DNA from: Falsiroseomonas sp050563535
GTDB taxonomy: Bacteria; Pseudomonadota; Alphaproteobacteria; Acetobacterales; Acetobacteraceae
Direction: 5' to 3'
Length of the DNA: 64,000 nucleotides
Assembly: GCF_050563535.1 (NCBI RefSeq)
Contig: NZ_JBNXUO010000026.1
Span: 1 to 64,000 of the forward strand
Position numbers and translations under genes: made by a program. Every line of letters starts with the position of its first letter. The stretch's first letter is position 1. Positions 50,033 to 59,000 of the stretch are shown one piece after another. The notes beneath the pieces are model-generated. The model was not told the DNA's origin and searched no databases. It saw only the letters and a program-made list of their open reading frames with translations.

Positions 50033-50354
50033 CGGCAAGGATTGCGGGCGAGACAGCGCCCGTCCCGCCCTGACCGGCCGAGCCGACGCAGGCTGTCGCA
50101 TGGCCTGCGCGTGCGTCTCGGGAATTCGACGGCACCTCAGGTCCCGTTAACTCTTCTCGCACGAATCGGGGCGCATTCTCACAACCGAGCACGGGGCCGC
50201 GTCCCGTCTCGATCCCAACGCAGCCAGGACGGCCGCTTCCTTCTCCGGGCAATCCGGAACAGGGGACGAGCCGTCACGCGCATCCGGCGGAAACACGAAG
50301 TTGTGTGGCGGCGATCTGTGCCCGGCAACACAACCTTCACGGGTGGAGCTGCGC
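50033..50354. other. Intergenic region of 322 bases with a hairpin near its end
   Basis: No convincing gene or tRNA is visible. Composition is mixed, with a GTTAAC segment near 50145 and short AT-richer patches, so a promoter for the DUF2939 gene is likely. Near the end, GTTGTGT (50300-50306) and its exact reverse complement ACACAAC (50328-50334) are separated by 21 bases. The dyad extends to GAAG/CTTC with a one-base bulge. The hairpin ends about 20 bases before the start codon, where it could influence translation. Confidence 0.45.
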
Positions 50355-51026
50355 ATGAGCACGCGGGGCCGGGCCATGACATTGGATGCGGAGTGGGATC
50401 AGGCCTGGGCCGCCTATGACGCCCGCAACCCGGCACCTCGCCGGGCCGCTCCGCCCCCGCCCGCGCCGCTGCCGCCGCGCGTCGCCCCCGAAGCCGCACG
50501 CCGCAGGTCCCGTGCGGCCGCCCCGCGCCGGCTGCTTGCCGGCCTCGCGATGGTGTTCGGCCTGGCCTGGGTGGCTTCCCCCGGCATCGCCGCCCTGCAG
50601 GCCGCGCGCGCGGTCGAGACGCGGGACACTGCCGCCATCGGCCGCCACCTCGACCTGGCGGCGGTGCAGGCGGCCCTGCGCGAGGATCTGCGCCGCAGCG
50701 TCGCGCTGCCCGGCGGCGGCGACGCCGCGGCCTTCCTCGGCGCCATGGCCGGCGAGATGGCGGAAGCCTGGTCCCATCCCGCCGCGCTCGCCGAGGTGGC
50801 GCGCGCACGCGGGGTCGTGCCGGGCAGCGCCACGCTGCTGCGCGCGCAGCCGCGCAGCCTGACCAGCTTCGACATGCCGCTCGGTGCCGCCGCATCGCCC
50901 TTCACCCTGCGGTTCGAGATGACGGAGGGCGGGATCGCGCCGCGCTGGCAGGTCACCGGCATCCGCCTCGACTCCGGCGCGCCGGCCGTCGCGGCGGGGT
51001 GGGCGATGCGGCTGTCGATGCGCTGA
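50355..51026 (+). CDS. DUF2939-type membrane-anchored protein
   Basis: A 223-residue protein. A Pro/Ala/Arg-rich cytoplasmic N-terminus (about 20-55) is followed by one transmembrane helix (about 59-78, LLAGLAMVFGLAWVASPGIA) and a domain resembling DUF2939 (LQAARAVETRDTAAIGRHLD, then LAAVQAALREDLRRSV). The family is of unknown function. GGAG lies 6 bases before the ATG at 50355; an in-frame ATG at 50376 is also possible. It lies upstream of the Slam-like gene but is separated from it by 157 bases with a possible promoter. Confidence 0.75.
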   Translation: MSTRGRAMTLDAEWDQAWAAYDARNPAPRRAAPPPPAPLPPRVAPEAARRRSRAAAPRRLLAGLAMVFGLAWVASPGIAALQAARAVETRDTAAIGRHLDLAAVQAALREDLRRSVALPGGGDAAAFLGAMAGEMAEAWSHPAALAEVARARGVVPGSATLLRAQPRSLTSFDMPLGAAASPFTLRFEMTEGGIAPRWQVTGIRLDSGAPAVAAGWAMRLSMR

Positions 51027-51073
51027 CCGCGGGAACCTGGAGGCACGTCAACAGCAAGTGATGATGAACCGCA

Positions 51074-51081
51074 GATAATAT
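51074..51081 (+). promoter_or_regulatory. Possible -10 element before the Slam-like/FecR/CHAT operon
   Basis: GATAAT (51074-51079, extending to GATAATATT) stands out in an AT-rich patch within an otherwise GC-rich window, about 105 bases before the Slam-like start. No good -35 sits 16-18 bases upstream; TCAACA at 51048-51053 would be 20 bases away. If real, it is the promoter for the three-gene secreted-protein operon, perhaps activator dependent. Confidence 0.3.
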
Positions 51082-51183
51082 TCTTCCGGCCTCCCATCAG
51101 AATGGGGTGGAGTTGCCGCCACGGGCCTTCGCGTCGCGCAGGGCCGGTCGGGGTGGCAGCACGGGGGGCTTCGTTCGGTGTCC

Positions 51184-52503
51184 ATGCGCGACCTGCCGCG
51201 GGGCCTTGCGGCCGCCGCCCTTCTTCTCCTCGCGCCGGTGCCGGCGCTGTCGCAGCCCGCCGCCGCGCCGTCTTTCGCCGAGGTGATGGCCGATCCCGGC
51301 AACCCCGACCTCGCGCTGCGCTACGCCCGCAACGCCGCCGCGCAGGGCGACAGCCGCGCCGCCATCGCAGCCCTGGAACGCGTGCTGCGGATCGATCCCG
51401 GGCTCGACAACATCCGGCTCGAGATCGCCTCCATCCACCTGGCCACGGGCTCCTCGGACCTCGCCGCGCTCTATGCCCAGCAGGCGCTCGCCTCCCCCTC
51501 CATCCCGCCCGAGGTCGCGGCGCGGGCGCGGCAGATCCTGGCGCAGGCGGAACGCGGCGCCGCGCGGTCGCTGCTGGAGGTCAACCTCTCCGCCGGGCTG
51601 CGCTGGGACAGCAACGCCAACGGCGTGACGCCGGCCGGCACGGTGCCGATCTTCGTCCCCGCCCTCGGCGCCTTCCTGCCGGCGCAGCTGCAGGCGAGCG
51701 GCGAATCGGACTGGAGCTCGGTGCTCGGCGCCCGCATCGCCCACCGCTACGACCTGGAGCTGCAGCGCGAAGGCGCGTGGGAGACCAACGCCTCGCTCTA
51801 CGACCAGCGTTTCGCGCGCATCCCCCGGCAATACGACCTCGGCATCGTGTCGGTGGACACCGGTCCGCGCATCGGCGTCGCCGAGATCGGGGAGGCGGGG
51901 ACGCTGGCGCTGCGCCCCTTCGCCACCGCGACCTGGATCGGCTATGCCGACCGCACCTATGGCTGGCTCTACGGCGCGGGGCTGACGGCGGAGCTGCGCC
52001 TGCCGCCGCGCTGGACGGTCGAGGCCACGGCGCTCGGCCGCTTCGGCAACTACGCGAACAGCGACTTCCGCCCCCGCGCGCGCGACTACACCGGCGCCGA
52101 GGCGGTGCTGAGCCTCGGCGCGAGCTACGCGCTGAGCGAGGCGACGCGCCTGTCCGCCTCCGTCTCCTACATCGAGGGCGATGCGCGGCAGGACTTCTAT
52201 GCGCGGTCGGGCTTCGGCGGGCTTGTGGCGGTGCAGAGCACCTTGCGCCTCGGCGCCTACCAGTTCGGCGCCACCGCCCGCGCGGGCGTTCGGGAGATGC
52301 GCTACGACGCGCCCGACCCCGTGCTGAACCCCTTCGAGAAGCGGCAGGACACGCGCTGGGAAGCGGGCGCGGCGCTGATCCTGCCGGTCACCGCGCGCGT
52401 CGCGGTGACGCTGGAATACGACTGGTTCGACCAGCGCAGCAACTACCGGATCTACCGCTTCGACAACCACGCGGTGATGCTGGGCCTGCGCCTGAGCCTG
52501 TGA
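51184..52503 (+). CDS. Slam-like outer-membrane translocator (TPR + beta-barrel)
   Basis: A 439-residue exported protein. The signal peptide is about 1-24 (LAAAALLLLAPVPALSQPA). A TPR region follows at about 30-125 (ARNAAAQGDSRAAIAALERV, then LRIDPGLDNIRLEIASIHLA). From about 131 the sequence becomes alternating and aromatic, beginning NLSAGLRWDSNANG, as in DUF560 (Slam) barrels that open with a D-S-N-x-N strand, and it ends in a strand NHAVMLGLRLSL. Slam proteins move lipoproteins or soluble hemophilin-like proteins to the cell surface. The next gene encodes a protein with a Slam-cargo-like C-terminus. Starts at GTG 51178 or ATG 51184 are possible. Confidence 0.75.
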   Translation: MRDLPRGLAAAALLLLAPVPALSQPAAAPSFAEVMADPGNPDLALRYARNAAAQGDSRAAIAALERVLRIDPGLDNIRLEIASIHLATGSSDLAALYAQQALASPSIPPEVAARARQILAQAERGAARSLLEVNLSAGLRWDSNANGVTPAGTVPIFVPALGAFLPAQLQASGESDWSSVLGARIAHRYDLELQREGAWETNASLYDQRFARIPRQYDLGIVSVDTGPRIGVAEIGEAGTLALRPFATATWIGYADRTYGWLYGAGLTAELRLPPRWTVEATALGRFGNYANSDFRPRARDYTGAEAVLSLGASYALSEATRLSASVSYIEGDARQDFYARSGFGGLVAVQSTLRLGAYQFGATARAGVREMRYDAPDPVLNPFEKRQDTRWEAGAALILPVTARVAVTLEYDWFDQRSNYRIYRFDNHAVMLGLRLSL

Positions 52504-52547
52504 ACCCGCGACCGATGCCGCGACCGCATGTGCAAGGAGGGCTGGCG

Positions 52548-55500
52548 ATGGGCATGACGAGGCAGGGCTGGCGGCGGATCGCGCTGCTGGCGGGGGTTGC
52601 GGCCCTGACCCTTCCGCCGCTGCCGGCGGGCGCGCAGGAAGGTCTGACGGCGGTGATCCTGCGCGGCCGCGCGGTGGATGGCCGGGCCGCCGCCCCGGGC
52701 CCGACCGTGCTGGCCCCCGGGCTGCGGGTGGAAAGCCCGGCCGGCAGCTGGACCGAGATCGCGTTCTCCGACGGCAGTTCGGTGGTGCTGGAACCCGGCG
52801 CCGACTTCACGCTCCGCGGGATCGAACGCGACCCGGGCACGGGCCGGCTGGTGGTGCGCGCCGTCTCCGGCCGGGGGCAACTGCGCGTCTCGGCCTCCGG
52901 CGGGCTCGACATCGTCATCGTGACGCCGGGGGCGGAGGTGCGGGTCGGCAGCGCATCGGCCGTGGTCAATGCCGGCCCGCCCGGCTTCGCATCCCTGACC
53001 GCGGGCCGCAGCGTGACGGTGCGCCGCGCCGATGGGCGTGAGGACGTGATCCGCCGCCCTGGCTTCTCGGTCGCCTTCGACGATGGCGGCCCGCGCCGCC
53101 AGAGCCGCGAGCAGATCGCCGAGAGCGTCGCCCCCTTCGCGCCGGTGACGGCCACGCGCGGCCGGGGGCGGGAGGACCGCGCGACCGAGGTGGCCGAGGC
53201 GCCGGCCTTCGACCCGACGCAGGAGACCGCGCGCCGCAACCGCAGCGAGACGGTGGCGCTGCCGGGCGTGCAGGGCGGGCAGCAGGGGGGTGGTGCGGGG
53301 GGCGGCGGGCGGCGTGGTGCCGCCGGGTTCGGGCTGGCCAGCGCATCTCTCTTCGGGGGCGGTGCGCTCGGTTCGGCTTTCGCTGCTCCGGGCGCGAATT
53401 CCGCCGCAACCAATGTCGATGCGGGAGAGGCCGGGCTTTTCGTGTCGCGGGGCGACCAGAGCGGCGCCAGCATCGAGTCCGCATCCGGCGCAACGCGGGT
53501 ACCGATCGGGATCGAGCAGCTTCAGCCCTTCGCAACAGCCGCCAACCAGCCGATTACCGGCCGCGTGCGCCGCTTCGCGCCGGAGGCGTCCGGGGCGAAC
53601 GCCAATCGGGATGACAGCGGTCTCGTGCAACTTCCGGGGGGCTCAGATCGCCGCACGGCCGGCGGTCTGTTCCAGAACTTCGCACAGGGATCCGTGGCAT
53701 CCAGCCTCGCAGCAGGGCAGACATTCTACGACGCGGTGACGAATGTGGGCGTGGTGAATCTGGTCGTGTGGCAGCCGCGTGTGGCGTCCGGCCAGAACGG
53801 TGCCGGTTCCGATCTCGCCTTCACGCCGCGTTTCTATGTCACGGACAGCAACCTGCCCGTAGCAGCACGGTCTCCTTCCCCGACGTTCTTTGCCGGCCGG
53901 CAGCTGTCGGGCGGCGGCACGCCGGTCTTCGAATACTATCGAAACCGTGACGGCACGCAGGTCACCACGAACCAGAGCGAAGCATTCGAGTTCCCGCTTG
54001 CGGAACGAGCACGCAATCCTGCTTTGCGGCCGGGATTCACGTTTTTCGACGCCGCGTTCAACAACCCGACCTCTGCCTATTCGGGCGGCAGCGTCTTCGA
54101 GGTTGGCCTGCAGTCCGCGGCGATCCCTGGTCCGGGGCAGCCGTCGAACGGGCGTATCGCCATCACGAATCCACCATCCGCCACCGGCGATGTCTTCCGC
54201 CTTTCAGGCGGGAACGGGCTGGCCATGTATCAGGGGCCACCGCTCTCGCGCGTGGAGTACGAGACGTCCGACGTCGGGATCAACGTACGTGATCCGTTCC
54301 GTATCCCCATCTCCGGCGCAACGGTAATCGACCCCGCGACCCGCGTCGCCAATGTCGCACCCGGCGTCTTCATCATCGACAAGTTCACCGTCAGCAACGA
54401 TGTGCTGCGCGACACCCGCGGCATCCAGGCGGGCGAGCGATATTTCGTCATTGGCGGGACACCGGTTCCCTTGCCTGGCAATCGCGGGCTGCCCGGCCCG
54501 AACAACGCTGCGCTCGGAGCAGGAACCGTCTCCCGCTTCGCCGTGTCGGACGGGCTGAACACCTTCGCCGGCTTCGTCGAGGGTCGGCGGATCGAGAACC
54601 AGTTCCGCACGCCTGGCGCGCCAGACCAGATCGCGGCGTTCCGCGAGTTCAACGCGTTCCGGCCGGAAATCACCTTCGTGCCGTCGTCGCCGCGAGGCGA
54701 CACGCATCTGATCGTGGTCGCCGGGGCGAACGACCGCAACCCCGCGATGCGGGTGGACCTGCAGGTTGCGGCGGACGGCAGAAGCAGCGCGTCCGTGGCC
54801 ACAGGCAGTTTCGGCGTACTGCCCGTAGATGTCAGCAGCATCGCTCTGTCCGGCAACGCAGTCGGATCGACGCGCGCAGGGACGCCCAGCACGGACACGT
54901 CGGCCACGCTGCGGCAGGGTTCGGTCGCCATCTCATCGGCGCTCGGCTCCCTAGGAACGGATCAGACGGGCTATGGCGCGCATGTCTTTGGCGGCAGTTC
55001 CGCCGCAAGCGGCCAGATGGGGTATTTCGCAGTCAGCCAGGCTGATGTGCGGCGCGGCCTCCCCGGACAGGATAGCGGGCAGCCCGGCAATCTCACTGCG
55101 CTCGGCGGTCCATCCAGCCAGTTCGGCTTCACCCGCCTCGCCACCAATGTCGGCGCGCCCAATCTCGGCCTCGCGCCCGGTCAGGTCGGCAACCTCCAGG
55201 GCTTCGCCTCCGGCGTCGTGGAACCCACGGCGGCGGGCGGGGCGCGGCAGGATCTCTACGCGGTGGCCGGCAACGTCGCGGTCCAGCCGCGCAACGCCAA
55301 CGAGTTCACCGCCGGCCTCACGCTGTTCCCCCGCGCGCTCGGCGAGGTCTTCGCCGAGGCGCCGGCGGCGGAACCGCCGGCCGGGCGCGCGGCGCGCACG
55401 CTGTCCTTCGGCGCCGACAGCAACGGCCTGCCCACCACCGCCGTCGCCACCCCCGGCACCTTCGCGGGCGTCATCCCCGGCCAGGCGGCGATGGCGAGCG

Positions 55501-56051
55501 TGAATGCGGACCTGCTGGCCGGCATCCGGCGGCCGGACGGCTCCGCCACCAACCTGCCGCCCAGCAGCGAGCATCTCGCCTGGGGCTTCTTCCTCGGCGA
55601 CCTGGTGGCGCAGGCCAATGGCAGCCCGCGGGAATACGCCAATCTCGGCTTCTGGGTGGCGGGGCGGCCGGTGGATGCGGCGGCGCTGCAATCCCTCACG
55701 GGCTCGGCCACCTATGCCGGCGGGATGATCGGGAATGTCGTGGACGGGCGCGGGCTGCGCAGCGTCGCGGGCGACTTCAGCCACGCCTTCAACTTCGGCA
55801 CGCGGCAGGGCAACTTCTCCGCCAGCTTCGACGGCGCGGGCTTCGGCATCGGCACCGGCGTGGCGGCGGGGGCCGGCACCTTCAGCGGCAGCGGCGCGGG
55901 CGATGCGGGCCGCGTGCTGACCGTCCAGGGCGGCTTCTTCAACAATGGCGGCGTCTCGTCCGGGAACCTCCCGCGCGCGACCGGGGGCATCTTCGGCATC
56001 GCCGGGCAGAACTACGGCGCGAACGGCGTCTTCGTCGGCGCACGACCCTGA
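52548..56051 (+). CDS. Large secreted protein: FecR-like domain + variable core + TbpB-type C-terminal barrel
   Basis: A 1167-residue protein starting at ATG 52548 with AAGGAGG 7 bases upstream. A Sec signal (about 1-28, ending PPLPAGAQEG, no lipobox Cys) is followed by a FecR-like domain (about 30-180; ITEIAFSDGSSVVLEPG-like segment WTEIAFSDGSSVVLEPGADF). A Gly-rich hinge (about 240-290) leads to a core of about 740 residues that I cannot assign. The C-terminus (about 1035-1167) has the glycine/aromatic pattern of TbpB-type 8-strand barrels: SATYAGGMIGNVV, FSHAFNFGTRQGNFSASF, GGIFGIAGQNYGANGVFVG. It is probably exported by the upstream Slam-like protein. The core has distinctly lower GC than its flanks. 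Confidence 0.75.
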   Translation: MGMTRQGWRRIALLAGVAALTLPPLPAGAQEGLTAVILRGRAVDGRAAAPGPTVLAPGLRVESPAGSWTEIAFSDGSSVVLEPGADFTLRGIERDPGTGRLVVRAVSGRGQLRVSASGGLDIVIVTPGAEVRVGSASAVVNAGPPGFASLTAGRSVTVRRADGREDVIRRPGFSVAFDDGGPRRQSREQIAESVAPFAPVTATRGRGREDRATEVAEAPAFDPTQETARRNRSETVALPGVQGGQQGGGAGGGGRRGAAGFGLASASLFGGGALGSAFAAPGANSAATNVDAGEAGLFVSRGDQSGASIESASGATRVPIGIEQLQPFATAANQPITGRVRRFAPEASGANANRDDSGLVQLPGGSDRRTAGGLFQNFAQGSVASSLAAGQTFYDAVTNVGVVNLVVWQPRVASGQNGAGSDLAFTPRFYVTDSNLPVAARSPSPTFFAGRQLSGGGTPVFEYYRNRDGTQVTTNQSEAFEFPLAERARNPALRPGFTFFDAAFNNPTSAYSGGSVFEVGLQSAAIPGPGQPSNGRIAITNPPSATGDVFRLSGGNGLAMYQGPPLSRVEYETSDVGINVRDPFRIPISGATVIDPATRVANVAPGVFIIDKFTVSNDVLRDTRGIQAGERYFVIGGTPVPLPGNRGLPGPNNAALGAGTVSRFAVSDGLNTFAGFVEGRRIENQFRTPGAPDQIAAFREFNAFRPEITFVPSSPRGDTHLIVVAGANDRNPAMRVDLQVAADGRSSASVATGSFGVLPVDVSSIALSGNAVGSTRAGTPSTDTSATLRQGSVAISSALGSLGTDQTGYGAHVFGGSSAASGQMGYFAVSQADVRRGLPGQDSGQPGNLTALGGPSSQFGFTRLATNVGAPNLGLAPGQVGNLQGFASGVVEPTAAGGARQDLYAVAGNVAVQPRNANEFTAGLTLFPRALGEVFAEAPAAEPPAGRAARTLSFGADSNGLPTTAVATPGTFAGVIPGQAAMASVNADLLAGIRRPDGSATNLPPSSEHLAWGFFLGDLVAQANGSPREYANLGFWVAGRPVDAAALQSLTGSATYAGGMIGNVVDGRGLRSVAGDFSHAFNFGTRQGNFSASFDGAGFGIGTGVAAGAGTFSGSGAGDAGRVLTVQGGFFNNGGVSSGNLPRATGGIFGIAGQNYGANGVFVGARP

Positions 56052-59000
56052 TGCGCGCGGCGCGGCGGGCGGTCTTCGCCCTCGCGGCCGCCGCCCTCCT
56101 GCCCGCCCCCGCCGCCGCCCAGCGCGGCGGGGACAGCGCGGCCGCCGCCATGCAGGACGCCCGCGCCCTGGTCGCCCGCGGCGAGCCGGAGGCGGCGCTG
56201 GTGCGGCTGGAACGCTTCCTCGTCGCGCCGCGCGGCGCGGCGGAGCCGGACCTGCTCGCGCTCCGGCTCGAAGCGGCGCGCATCGCGGTGGCGGTGGGCG
56301 CGCCCGACCATGCCCGCACCCACCTCGCCCCGGCCGAGCGGATCGCGAATGGCGCGACGATGCGGCAGGAGCCGGTGCTGACCGCGCGGCTGCGGCGCGA
56401 ATTCGCCCGCCTGCGCGAACGCATCGGCGACATCGCGGAGGCCGAGGCGCTGCTCGGCCAGGCACTGCCGCCACTGGTCACCGCCGACCCTGCCGCGGCG
56501 GCCGAGGCGGTGAATGCGCGGGGCGCGCTGCGGCTGGAACTGCTGCGGCTGGTCGACGCCACCGGCGATTTCCGCCGCAGCCTCGCGCTGCTCGCCCGCC
56601 TGCCCGGCGCGGGCGGGGAGCCGCAGGTGGCGGCGCTGACCAACCTCGCCATCGCGCAGGCCGAATCGGGGGAGGCCGCGGCCGCGCTGGATGCCGCGGC
56701 GCGCGCGCGCTTCGCCGCGGGGGCCGACCCGCGCCTGCTGCGCGCGGCGGACCTGGCGGAGGCGCAGGCGCGCATCGCCGGGCTCGACCTGCCGGCGGCG
56801 GATGCGCTGCTGGACCGCGTGGCGGCGGAATCGGCCGCCGACGACCCGCTGCGCGGCCATGCGCTGTCGGCGCTGGCGCGCGCGCGCTACGACCGCGGCG
56901 CCATCGCAGAAGCGGCCGAGGCGGCGGCGGCTGCCGTCGAGGCCTATCGCGCGACGATCGGCGAACGCCACCCGGCATTCGGGCGCGCGCTGCACACGCT
57001 CGGCACCGCGCAGCTCGAACTCGGCGACCGCGTGGCGGCCGCGGCGTCGCTGGCGCGGGCGGCGGGGGTGCTGCGCGCGGCGCTCGGACCCCGGTCGCAG
57101 CAGCGCCACGCGACGGAGGTGGAACGCGGCCTGATCGACCTGCGCGGCGGCAACCCCGCCGAGGCCGCACGCCGCGCGCGGGAGGCGCTGGCCGCCTATG
57201 CCGCCGCGCCGCCGCCCGACCGGCGCCCCGAAGGGCTGGCCACCATCCTGCTCGGCCTCGCCGCGGAAGCCGAGGGGCGCGACGCCGAGGCGGCGGCGCA
57301 GTTCCGCCGCGGCCAGGCGATGATCGAGGCGGCGCGCGGGCCGCACAGCCCCGATCTCGGCTTCTCCCTCGTGCGGCTCGGCCGGCTGCTGACGCGCACG
57401 GGGCGGCTGGAGGAGGCGGCGGCGCCGCTCGACCGCGCCATCGGCATCTATGAACGCATCGGCGGCGCGGGCACGGTGCGGCTGGCGGAAGCGGTCACGG
57501 CACGGGCCGAGCTGCGCGCCCGCGCCGGCCAGCGGCAGGGCGCGCTGGAGGATGCGCGGCGGGGGCTGGCGCTGCTGCGCGGGCGGATGGGCGCGGTGGA
57601 CACGATCGGCGCCACCGCCGAGGCGCAGCGCCGCGGCGCGCGGGACCTGTTCGCCGCCCAGGCGCGGCTGCTGCTCGACCTGCTCCCCGGCGACGCGGCT
57701 GCCGAGGCGGACGCCTTCGCCGCGACGCAGGAGGCATTGACCACCCGCACGGGCGAGGCGGTGCGCCGCGCCATCGCGCGCCGCGCGGCGGGGGACGGGG
57801 AACTCGGCCGGCTGCTGCGGGCGCGGCAGGACGCGGCTGATGCGCTACGCCAGGCGGACAGCCTGGTCTTCGCCGCCGCCACGCGGTCCGGCGCCGAGGC
57901 GGGGCGCGCCGCCACCCTGTTCCGCGCGGCGCGCGAGGCCGCGGCGGCACGGCTGCGCGCGGCGAACGAGGCGCTGGCGTCCGGGCATCCGGGCCAGGCC
58001 GCCTTCCTTGCCCCGCGCCCCGCGGCGCTGGCGGATGTGCAGGCGATCCTCGGGGAGGACGAGGCGCTGCTCGCCCCCCTGGTCACGGAGGACGGGCTGC
58101 TGCTCTGGCTGGTGCGCCGCGGGGCGGTGCGGGCGCTGCGGCTGCCGATGCGCCAGGCGGAGATGGCGGAGCTGGTGCGGCGCCTGCGCGAGGGGCTGGA
58201 CCTGGGCCGGCTCGACCGCGGGCTCCAGCTCGCGCCCTTCGACGGGGCGGCGGCGCGCGCGCTGCACGCGGCGCTGTTCGCGCCGGTGGTCGACGGGCCG
58301 GAGGCGCCGCGCCATGTCATCCTGGTCCCCGACGGCGCGCTGCAGCAGCTGCCGCCGCACCTGCTGGCCGACCGCGAGGGGCGCTGGCTGGTGCAGCGGC
58401 TGGCGGTCACCGTCGCGCCCTCGGTCGCCGCGGCGGTGGCGGCGCGGGCGGCAGCGGAGCGCGGCTCGCAGGCGCCGCTCGCCTTCCTGGGCGTGGCGGA
58501 CCCGGTCTTCGACCGCTTCGCCGATGATGCCCGCATGGCGCGCCGCGGGCCGCCCGCGGGGCTGCGCCGCCAGCTCGCGGCGCTGGACCGGCTGGCGGAC
58601 ACGGCCGACGAAGTGCGCCGCATCGCCGGCCTGCTGGGCGAGGGTGACAGCCGGCTGGTGCTGCGGGACGCCGCGACGGAACGCGGGGTGATGCAGGCGG
58701 AGCCCCGGCGCTTCCGCGTCATCTCCTTCTCGACCCATGCGCTGATGGCCGGCGAGCTGCCGGGGCTTGCGGAGCCGGCCATCGTGCTGACCGCCGATGA
58801 CGACGACGCGCCGATGGACGGGCTGCTCACCGCGTCCGACGTCGCGACGCTGGAGCTGGATGCGGAGCTGGTGATGCTGTCGGCCTGCAACACCGCAGCG
58901 CCGGATGGCGGCCCCTATGCCGAGGGGCTGTCGGGCCTGGCGCGCGCCTTCCTCCAGGCCGGGGCGCGGTCGCTGCTGGTCAGCCACTGGACGGTGTCGA

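Noticed and set aside
50033..50354. tRNA or riboswitch in the 322-base gap
   Set aside because: I could find no cloverleaf, CCA-type end or known aptamer core; only a short hairpin near the next start.
51184..52503. Two-partner-secretion (FhaC/ShlB) transporter
   Set aside because: There are no POTRA-like domains; the N-terminal part is TPR-like and the barrel opens with a D-S-N-x-N strand, which fits Slam better.
51102..52547. In-frame extension upstream of the FecR-like protein
   Set aside because: It overlaps the Slam-like gene in another frame and is Arg/Gly/Pro-rich; AAGGAGG and the signal peptide place the start at 52548.
52548..53092. FecR-like domain as an anti-sigma regulator
   Set aside because: No ECF sigma factor is next to it, no TonB receptor is present, and there is a signal peptide instead of a cytoplasmic segment plus transmembrane anchor.
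56012..57346. A 444-codon minus-strand frame opposite the CHAT gene
   Set aside because: It is a shadow of GC-rich third positions; the plus strand carries coherent TPR repeats, a signal peptide and a catalytic domain.
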